Assembly: GCA_003647035.1 (NCBI GenBank)
Contig: QMMB01000032.1
Location: 1 to 13,420 of the forward strand
DNA: 13,420 bases
Source: Deltaproteobacteria bacterium
GTDB lineage: Bacteria; Myxococcota_A; Polyangia; Polyangiales; Houyiibacteriaceae
Direction: 5' to 3'
Positions 1 through 5,300 of this stretch are shown here, piece by piece. The notes below the pieces were generated by a model, which was not told the origin of the DNA, ran no database searches, and saw nothing but the letters and a program-made list of their open reading frames with translations. Position numbers and translations under genes: made by a program. Position 1 is the first letter of the stretch, and each line of letters starts with the position of its first letter.

Positions 1-461
1 CAGTTGCCGCGAACGAACATGTAGAGGTGGTGCTTGCCTTCAGTCGGGATGACGAGCTGCCCTTCGCCGTCGCGCAGCTCGAGCTCGGGCAAAGTGGCGC
101 CCACTTCGAAGACCGTCGGCGCCGAACGGTCGAGCACCGAATACCAAAACACGTAGCCGAACGTCGGGATGAACCCGAGGAACAGCGCGTACCAAGTCGC
201 CGGAGACTCGAAGCCGATGAGCGCAGTCACGGTGCCGAGCAGCGCGACACCGAGCATCAGATACTGATTGCGAAACGTCCGGGCGCGCTGAACCAGCACG
301 AGCGACGACATGAACGTGACGAGCGGAGCGATCGCAAACAACGCACCGACCCAAGCGAGCCCCCAACTCTCGGCGCGAACCAGGTGGGTCACGATGTGCC
401 CAAGGGCCGCGATCGCGACGATCAGATAGGGAATCGGGAAGTATCGTTTGAATGCGCTCAT
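1..461 (-). CDS. Membrane protein with N-terminal helices and a redoxin (AhpC/TSA-like) domain, 3' end outside the window
   Basis: The gene starts at ATG 459-461 on the minus strand and is cut by the left window edge, leaving 153 complete codons. A GAGGA Shine-Dalgarno lies 4 bases before the ATG (466-470). The visible protein has four hydrophobic segments, at about residues 9-28, 36-58, 66-84 and 89-109. A soluble stretch follows, reading VGATLPELELRDGEGQ and then a hydrophobic beta strand ending FVRGN just before the edge. This pattern (VG..LP...L.D.EG......F.RGN) is how peroxiredoxin/thioredoxin-like domains begin, and a WCP.C-type active site would be expected next. The codon at the edge begins TG, so it could be W or C. 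I infer a membrane-anchored thiol peroxidase or disulfide-handling protein. The catalytic cysteine is not visible. It diverges from the gene at 522 across about 60 bases, which must contain its promoter. Confidence 0.72.
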   Translation of the reverse strand, partial: MSAFKRYFPIPYLIVAIAALGHIVTHLVRAESWGLAWVGALFAIAPLVTFMSSLVLVQRARTFRNQYLMLGVALLGTVTALIGFESPATWYALFLGFIPTFGYVFWYSVLDRSAPTVFEVGATLPELELRDGEGQLVIPTEGKHHLYMFVRGN

Positions 462-465
462 TTGG

Positions 466-470
466 TCCTC
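466..470 (-). promoter_or_regulatory. Ribosome binding site (GAGGA) of the membrane redoxin gene
   Basis: On the minus strand GAGGA precedes the ATG at 461 by four bases. It is the strongest Shine-Dalgarno in this divergent gap and supports the start at 461. No equally good site serves the plus-strand gene that begins near 522. Confidence 0.6.
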
Positions 471-521
471 GGGTGCCGGGGTCTAACGTCGAAGTGTCGC
501 GGATGTTACATTCGGCTCGCC

Positions 522-980
522 TTGTCCGTCGATAGCTCCGCTTCCCGTTTCAACCGATTCGCCACGGTCGTCCTCCGCTCGCCCCTCCATTGGCCCCTCA
601 GCTTCGGCCTCATGCTGATTACGTTCACGGGCCGCCGAACCGGCCGCAGCTACACGATCCCCGTCGGGTACCAACGCCACGGCGACATCCTGACGATCCT
701 GGCCTCCGAGGCCCAAAAGAAGCAGTGGTGGAGAAACTTCCACGAGGCGGCGCAGGTGGAGGTGCGGGTGAAGGGCAAAACCCTTCAAGGCGCCGCCCAC
801 CTCGTCCCCCCAAGCGCCCCGGAATTCACAGCAAGAGCGGAGGAAACGCTCCGTCGATTGCCCTGGATGGGCAAGGTTTTCGGCGTGAAATACAGGCGGG
901 GTGAGCCCCTCGACGACGAGCAAGTCGCGACTCTGCGGCGCAACATAGCAGTCGTGCAGGTAACCCTGGCCAAGCCCTGA
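522..980 (+). CDS. DDN-type nitroreductase/quinone reductase family protein (deazaflavin-dependent oxidoreductase superfamily)
   Basis: From a TTG at 522 this encodes 152 residues, close to the roughly 140-150 typical of the family. The conserved core is visible: RSPLHW near the N-terminus, then LITFTGRRTGRSYTIPVGY, then GDILTILAS, then a WWRNF segment and an EVRVKGKT strand. The order TGR.TG......PV.Y, a G-D-L strand and a tryptophan-rich helix is characteristic of the split-beta-barrel DDN family (DUF385/F420H2-dependent), named after the mycobacterial nitroreductase. Members reduce quinones, nitro compounds or other substrates with F420H2, and some bind other cofactors. The start is uncertain. 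No in-frame ATG precedes the conserved core, ATG 612 would cut off RSPLH, and the frame stays open upstream only through the antisense of the neighbouring gene. No clear ribosome site is seen, and a TACATT hexamer at 507-512 might be a -10 for a nearly leaderless message. Family is fairly sure; cofactor and substrate are unknown. Confidence 0.72.
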   Translation: MSVDSSASRFNRFATVVLRSPLHWPLSFGLMLITFTGRRTGRSYTIPVGYQRHGDILTILASEAQKKQWWRNFHEAAQVEVRVKGKTLQGAAHLVPPSAPEFTARAEETLRRLPWMGKVFGVKYRRGEPLDDEQVATLRRNIAVVQVTLAKP

Positions 981-984
981 TACG

Positions 985-1008
985 GACACTGACACTGACA
1001 CTGGCACT
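985..1008 (+). repeat. Short tandem repeat, hexamer GACACT x3 plus one variant copy
   Basis: Three perfect GACACT copies (985-990, 991-996, 997-1002) are followed by GGCACT (1003-1008), starting four bases after the stop codon of the preceding gene. GTGTC at 1009-1013 is the reverse complement of the GACAC in each copy, so the repeat can fold into alternative small hairpins. Its function is unknown. Confidence 0.8.
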
Positions 1009-1041
1009 GTGTCGGCCGCGGACCCGGTCCTTAAAAAGGGT

Positions 1042-1078
1042 CGCCCGGTCGTTTGGAGGGGGGAGACACGACCGGGCG
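1042..1078 (+). other. Perfect 11-bp inverted repeat (hairpin) with a G-rich loop
   Basis: The left arm CGCCCGGTCGT (1042-1052) and right arm ACGACCGGGCG (1068-1078) are exact reverse complements around a 15-base loop that holds six consecutive Gs. A smaller hairpin, GACCC (1021-1025) with GGGTC (1038-1042), abuts it. No T-tract follows directly, so this is not a terminator by itself. It may be a 3' stabilising stem of the upstream transcript, a protein-binding palindrome, or part of a compound terminator with the next hairpin. Confidence 0.6.
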
Positions 1079-1083
1079 GGGGT

Positions 1084-1130
1084 GCCGGTGGATATAGGGG
1101 GGGTCCGCCGGCGAAGTTTTTTGTTTTTTT
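1084..1130 (+). terminator. Probable intrinsic terminator after the DDN-type gene
   Basis: The stem GCCGGTGGA (1084-1092) pairs with TCCGCCGGC (1104-1112): nine pairs, one of them G-U, around an 11-base loop containing seven Gs. Four bases later a T-rich tract (1117-1130, thirteen Ts interrupted by one G) follows on the plus strand. This is the layout of a Rho-independent terminator for transcripts from the gene ending at 980. The four-base gap and large loop make it slightly atypical. No comparable signal was found for the converging minus-strand gene that ends at 1228. A weak 6-bp hairpin at 1198-1215 followed by TTTT also faces the plus strand. Confidence 0.65.
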
Positions 1131-1227
1131 GCTAGGGGGGTGGGTGGGTCCGCATGGCTTAAAAACTAGATACCGAGCGTGGCATCGTCAATGCTACTTC
1201 ACCCGATGAGGTGGATTTTACGGTGCA

Positions 1228-1590
1228 TTAGCTTACAGTTCTGCTTGAAAAAAAATGTCGGCTTATCGCGCCTACAGCACTGCCAAAAAGATCCGCGATG
1301 ACATCATTTAGCTCGCTAAATCGGCCGGGGACAAACGCTTGATGGATCTCGTCGGAAAGACCCCACAGCGCCGAAACGAAAATCGCGAAGCCAATGGTTC
1401 TGCACGGCGGGGCGGCGGGCCAGGTGCGTGACGCAGCTGCGGCGCAGAGCCAGCCGAGCACCGCGTACTCGACCAAGTGAATCCCTTTGTCGCGCAGAGG
1501 GAAGAGATGAAGGCCGGGCACCTCGACCTCGAACGACGAGATCACGAAGATGAGGGCCATGTACGCCAGCGCGAAACGCCACAGGCGCAC
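1228..1590 (-). CDS. VanZ-like family membrane protein
   Basis: This 120-residue protein starts at GTG 1588-1590, with GGGAG three bases upstream (1594-1598). It shows the VanZ-like domain pattern: DKGIHLVEYAVLG at residues 34-46, then SDEIHQAFVPGR at 79-90 and ND..ADLFGSAVG at 95-107. The charged residues D34, K35, H38 and E41, D80-E81, H83-Q84, R90, D96 and D100 match the conserved polar positions of the family. Hydrophobic segments lie at about 5-19, 37-53, 66-78 and 97-109, so it is an inner-membrane protein. VanZ itself gives low-level teicoplanin resistance, but most small chromosomal members have no known role, so resistance should not be assumed. It begins 23 bases after the miaB stop and is probably translated from the same message. 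The coding strand has a T8 run near the 3' end (1248-1255). Confidence 0.85.
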   Translation of the reverse strand: MRLWRFALAYMALIFVISSFEVEVPGLHLFPLRDKGIHLVEYAVLGWLCAAAASRTWPAAPPCRTIGFAIFVSALWGLSDEIHQAFVPGRFSELNDVIADLFGSAVGAISRHFFSSRTVS

Positions 1591-1613
1591 TTGCTCCCAC
1601 GGCCCGCCCGTAC

Positions 1614-3047
1614 TCAGCTCGCGCCTCCCGCGTCGAGCACCGACAAGCGCCGCCGCGGGCCACGCTCGGGCAGCGCGCCCGCACCGCTCATGTACCCCGA
1701 GAGGCTGTGGCGATAGGGCTTGTCGATGGTGACGGCCACCAGGTGGCCCGTGGGGTCGACCCCCTCCGGTGCGATGAGGTGCACGATTTCGTTCCGCTGA
1801 CTACGCCCTGTAAATCGCCCCGTATCCCCGGGCGATGGCCCCTCCACCAACACCTGCAACTCCTGACCGACCAGGGACTGCAAGTGCGCTTGCTGCTGCT
1901 CGTCCACGACTGCGAACAAGCGAGCCAAACGATCATCCTTCGCCTCTTCGGAAACTTCGTCGCGGAGCTTGAGCGCCGGAGTGTACGGCCGCGGGGAATA
2001 CTTGAAAGCAAACGCGGCCACGAACCCGACCCGCCGCACCAGATCGACGGTTTGCTCGAAGTCCTCTTCGGTCTCGCCCGGGAAGCCCACGATGAAATCC
2101 GCGGACAACGTGAGGCCAGGCTTCGCTTGCTTCAATGCATCGGTGCGCGCGATGTACTCCTCGGCCGTGTAGCGTCGCGCCATGCGTCGCAACACGCGAT
2201 CGGAACCCGACTGCACCGGCAGGTGAACGTGCGACGGAAGCACCTCGAGCTCGGCGTGCGCCGCGAGCAGCTCGGCCGTGATGTGACGGGGGTGCGGGGA
2301 GGTGTAGCGAAGTCGCGCGAGCCCGGGAACTTCGTTCGCGATGCGCCAGAGGAGCCCCGCGAACCGGGAGGTCGAGGCGGCCGTCCGTGATTCCGCCTTG
2401 CTGGCTTCCGCCTCCGCGCCAGGCTCGTGCCAGGAGTTGACCGTCTGCCCGCGCAGGGTGATCTCGCGCACCGCCCCGGCGACCAGGTCCTGAATCTCCC
2501 CGACGATCTCGTCGGCAGGCCGGTACCGCTCGCTCCCGCGTGTATAGGGAACGAGACAAAACGTGCACCGCTCGTCGCAGCCCTTCATCACCGTGACGTA
2601 CGCGGTGACCTCTCGACGATCTGGGTGCGGCTTGGCACGAAGGAAGTGCGGGTCGTCCATATCGAACACCGTCCGGGTGATCGGCGGGGCGCCCTGCTCG
2701 GCTTCCCGGACCAGCGCGGGCAGCTCGGGAATGTTGTCCGGGCCGAGCACGATGTCGACGAACGGCGCTTTGCGGAGCAGCCGGTCGCCCTCCTGCTGGG
2801 CGACGCATCCCGCAACCGCCAGCACGAGGCCCGGCCGGGCCTCTTTGAAGGGCCGGAAGGTCCCGAGAAGGCTCATCAACTTGTGCTCTGCCTTCTCGCG
2901 CACACTGCAGGTGTTGACCACCAGGAGATCGGCCAACGCCGGCTCGCTCGCCTCGCGGAAACCGCTCGCCAACAGGACCTCCTCGATCCGGCGGGAGTCG
3001 TGGACGTTCATCTGGCAGCCAAAGGTCTGGACGAAGTACTGCTTCAT
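1614..3047 (-). CDS. miaB: tRNA-2-methylthio-N6-dimethylallyladenosine synthase MiaB
   Basis: MiaB is a cytoplasmic radical-SAM methylthiotransferase that adds a 2-methylthio group to i6A37 of tRNAs reading UNN codons. The 477-residue protein begins MKQYFVQTFGCQMNVHDS. It carries the three N-terminal cluster cysteines C11, C47 and C81, and the radical-SAM motif CDERCTFC with C157, C161 and C164. A C-terminal TRAM domain lies at about 390-455. MiaB rather than RimO or MtaB is supported by the N-terminal sequence and by NTCSVREKAEHK. The motif usually read as GQNVN is GQTVN here (200-204). A low-complexity Ala/Glu/Ser insert at about 209-227 separates it from the FAGLL helix. The start at 3047 is fixed by alignment to the family: the frame stays open to 3893, but only as antisense to the divergent gene. 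No good Shine-Dalgarno is visible. The last ~30 residues are basic and non-conserved. VanZ follows directly. Confidence 0.95.
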   Translation of the reverse strand: MKQYFVQTFGCQMNVHDSRRIEEVLLASGFREASEPALADLLVVNTCSVREKAEHKLMSLLGTFRPFKEARPGLVLAVAGCVAQQEGDRLLRKAPFVDIVLGPDNIPELPALVREAEQGAPPITRTVFDMDDPHFLRAKPHPDRREVTAYVTVMKGCDERCTFCLVPYTRGSERYRPADEIVGEIQDLVAGAVREITLRGQTVNSWHEPGAEAEASKAESRTAASTSRFAGLLWRIANEVPGLARLRYTSPHPRHITAELLAAHAELEVLPSHVHLPVQSGSDRVLRRMARRYTAEEYIARTDALKQAKPGLTLSADFIVGFPGETEEDFEQTVDLVRRVGFVAAFAFKYSPRPYTPALKLRDEVSEEAKDDRLARLFAVVDEQQQAHLQSLVGQELQVLVEGPSPGDTGRFTGRSQRNEIVHLIAPEGVDPTGHLVAVTIDKPYRHSLSGYMSGAGALPERGPRRRLSVLDAGGAS

Positions 3048-3155
3048 GGCCAATCTGGCGATAGCTTTAGCAGCAGGCGGGGTGGCCGCCAAATGGCCGA
3101 AATTACGCCGTTCGCTGGCGGAATTGGGGCTCTCCGCGCTACAAGCCCTAGGTAG
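3048..3155. promoter_or_regulatory. Divergent intergenic region between miaB and the tamA-like gene
   Basis: These 108 bases must carry the promoters of both diverging units. There is a 5-bp hairpin GGCGG/CCGCC (3076-3090) and a direct repeat TGGCCG (3083-3088 and 3094-3099) spaced by 11 bases, about one helical turn. I see no convincing -35/-10 pair on either strand, so no promoter position is called. For the plus gene only a weak AGG (3150-3152) precedes the ATG, and the in-frame codon immediately before it is TAG. Confidence 0.4.
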
Positions 3156-5300
3156 ATGGCTTGCCGGCGATGCATCTGCCTCCTGCTCGTTCTGGCGAGC
3201 GGCTGCAAGACGATCCCAGAGGATGCATACGGCATCGATCGCATCCGTTTCACCGGCATGGAGCAGCTCGATCCGGAAGCGCTGAGGGCCTGCCTGGCCA
3301 GCCAGGAACGGGACCGTGTCACCCTCTCCTTCGGCACCAGCCCGGACCGGGAATGCGGCGTCCCACCGTTCGATGGAAAGCGCGTCTCGTTCGACCTTTG
3401 GAAGAAGCTCCGCAAGGGTTGGCCGACCCTCGATTCCGCGGTGTTCGACCGTGATGTGCAGCGAATCGAACGCTGGTACCAGGCACGCGGCTACTACGAC
3501 GCAGCGGTCGTCAGCACGGAGTTCGATCCGGCTTCGGCTGCCGGCAACGACCGCGTCATCGTGACGGCCGGAGGCGAGGCCCCCTGCACTCGAGAAGCCG
3601 GCGATGAGGGGTGCAAGTTGAAGATCGGCATCGAGGTCGAGGAAGGCCAGCCCGTTGTGGTGCGCTCGATCCAGGTGACTGGGCACGAAGGTTGGGACCG
3701 AGCGAAGCGCGACAGAATCGAGAAAGCCGTCGGGCTCGAGGTAGGGAAGCCGTTCGACGAATCGGTGTACGAACGCACCAAGCGCGACATCCGACGTGGG
3801 CTCCGGGAGGCGAGCTACGCATGTGGTTCGGTGTCCGGGCGCGTCGAGATCGATCGCGAAACCAGAGAGGCATTCGTCGAGTTCTACGTGCATGGGGGGC
3901 CGCCGAGCACGTTCGGGGACATCAGTGTCACCGGCAACGGTAAGCTACCAGCGGATACCATCCTCGACGTCGCAAACCTCAAAACGGGTCAAACCTACGG
4001 CTCGCTCACTCTTGCGGACGCCCAACGCGCCGTGTACGCACTCGGCGCACTGGCATCGGTGAACGTGACCTCGACGCCTCGGTTGAACGAAGAGGAACAG
4101 TGCACGGGGATCGTCGACGTCAACATCGCGGTCGAGCCCGGCCGGGAGATCCGCTGGGGCATTGGCGCGGGCCTACAGAGCGGCACAATCGCCACCCTGA
4201 CGCTCCAGCAGGACACTCGGATCTCGGATGTTCACTTGTTCGGCCTGTTCGAACACCGCAATTTCATTGGTGGCTTTCGCCGCTTGCGTGTCGAGGATCG
4301 CCCGAAGATCGTGGCTCGTGACCCGCTCTTCCGCTTCGGCAGGGGCTTCCTCTTTGGCAATGAGCTCCGCGTCGAATACCGGCGGCCGGCGTTCCTCGAG
4401 CCGCGCACCACGTCTGCGATCCAGTTCCGCCACGACTGGGGCCCGGATCCCTACGAGCTCTTTCGCCGCCACGACCTTCAAATTCGCGGAAGCCTCTCGA
4501 GACCGTTCTACAACGGCCGCCTTGTGTTGGTCGGCGCTCTCAACTACGACACCTACCTGACCGTCGACCAGGATCCCCGGTATCCGACGAGCTACCAGGT
4601 CGTGTTCTTCGACGAGAGAGTCATCGTCGACCTCCGCGACGACTCTCGCTCTCCGCGAAAGGGGTTCTTCTTTCAGCTCGGCACCCAACAGTCGCCCGCC
4701 AAGCTCAAGCGCTCCTGGCAGTACATTCGCGTCACGCCCGAGGTTCGCGCCTATGCACCCTTGCCGCTCTCTTCAACACTCGCGTTTCGGTTTGGTATGG
4801 GCGCGATGTTCTTGTTCTCGCGCGACCGCAACCGATTGGACCTCGTTGGTCAAGCGCTGGGTCCGCAGAACTACCGGCTGCGTTCTGGCGGACCGACGAG
4901 CCATCGCGGGTTCTTCGGTGGCTTTTTGGGGGACCCCGGCAGCATCGACTCCCTCAACCGAGAGGGCTTCGACGCGCGCAACGATGGTGGGCTTCGCCGG
5001 TGGGAAGCGGGCGTCGAGTGGCGCGTCCCGATAACGCAGGCCTTCGCGACGGCGCTGTTCATGGACTTCGGCGACGTGAACCGTAGCCCGGTATTCCGAT
5101 TCAAATACATCCACGCCGCGGCCGGTTTTGGCTTTCGATACCAAACACCCGTTGGACCGATCCGACTCGACTTCGGCTTTCTGATACCCAAGTGGCAGGT
5201 CATCGGCGGGACGGCACCTCCCAACGCGTTCAACATCTTCCGCTTCATCAAGGGGGGCGTGCCCGGCGCCATCCATTTCACCATCGGTGAGGCGTTCTGA
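3156..5300 (+). CDS. tamA: Omp85/TamA-like outer-membrane protein with POTRA domains and a lipoprotein signal
   Basis: The 714-residue protein is an Omp85-superfamily beta-barrel, most likely the TamA partner of the TamB encoded directly downstream. It has about three POTRA domains, at about 26-115, 167-252 and 254-330. Each opens with a strand such as IDRIRFTG, VVVRSIQVTG or FGDISVTG, and the first has the R/K-Y...GYYDA helix-strand signature. A 16-strand-type barrel follows from about 332 to the C-terminal phenylalanine (FTIGEAF). The conserved loop-6 RGF motif is at 584-586. The N-terminus is short and basic-hydrophobic and ends LASGC, a lipobox with C17 as the acylation site. All six remaining cysteines of the mature protein (46, 67, 144, 153, 223, 316) lie in the POTRA region and none in the barrel. 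The start is firm because a TAG precedes it in frame. It overlaps tamB by one base (TGATG). BamA is the alternative, but the tamB neighbour favours TamA. Confidence 0.85.
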   Translation: MACRRCICLLLVLASGCKTIPEDAYGIDRIRFTGMEQLDPEALRACLASQERDRVTLSFGTSPDRECGVPPFDGKRVSFDLWKKLRKGWPTLDSAVFDRDVQRIERWYQARGYYDAAVVSTEFDPASAAGNDRVIVTAGGEAPCTREAGDEGCKLKIGIEVEEGQPVVVRSIQVTGHEGWDRAKRDRIEKAVGLEVGKPFDESVYERTKRDIRRGLREASYACGSVSGRVEIDRETREAFVEFYVHGGPPSTFGDISVTGNGKLPADTILDVANLKTGQTYGSLTLADAQRAVYALGALASVNVTSTPRLNEEEQCTGIVDVNIAVEPGREIRWGIGAGLQSGTIATLTLQQDTRISDVHLFGLFEHRNFIGGFRRLRVEDRPKIVARDPLFRFGRGFLFGNELRVEYRRPAFLEPRTTSAIQFRHDWGPDPYELFRRHDLQIRGSLSRPFYNGRLVLVGALNYDTYLTVDQDPRYPTSYQVVFFDERVIVDLRDDSRSPRKGFFFQLGTQQSPAKLKRSWQYIRVTPEVRAYAPLPLSSTLAFRFGMGAMFLFSRDRNRLDLVGQALGPQNYRLRSGGPTSHRGFFGGFLGDPGSIDSLNREGFDARNDGGLRRWEAGVEWRVPITQAFATALFMDFGDVNRSPVFRFKYIHAAAGFGFRYQTPVGPIRLDFGFLIPKWQVIGGTAPPNAFNIFRFIKGGVPGAIHFTIGEAF

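Noticed and set aside
27..521. N-terminal extension of the DDN-type frame back to position 27
   Set aside because: This stretch is the antisense of the membrane redoxin gene, rich in Arg/Glu/His, and lacks any domain. The conserved protein starts around 522.
483..1007. 174-codon minus-strand frame opposite the DDN-type gene
   Set aside because: Its start is the translated hexamer repeat (VSVSVSVS) and the rest is antisense to a well-recognised protein family.
1009..1209. 66-codon plus-strand frame in the intergenic region
   Set aside because: It reads through the hairpins and G-runs, giving a Gly-rich low-complexity peptide with no ribosome site.
1198..1219. Small hairpin (6 bp, loop 6) followed by TTTT as a second terminator
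   Set aside because: The stem is weak, with one G-U pair, and the T-run is only four bases. It faces the plus strand, where a better terminator already exists upstream at 1084-1130.
3048..3155. Sigma-70-like promoter hexamers for miaB or tamA
   Set aside because: Candidate boxes such as TTGGCG with TAAAGC on the minus strand are poor matches, and none stood out over chance in this GC-rich gap.
3048..3893. 281-codon open extension of miaB upstream of its ATG
   Set aside because: It runs antisense through the POTRA-coding part of the tamA-like gene and has no family similarity. MiaB is complete from MKQYFVQTFGC, and open antisense frames are common in high-GC coding DNA.
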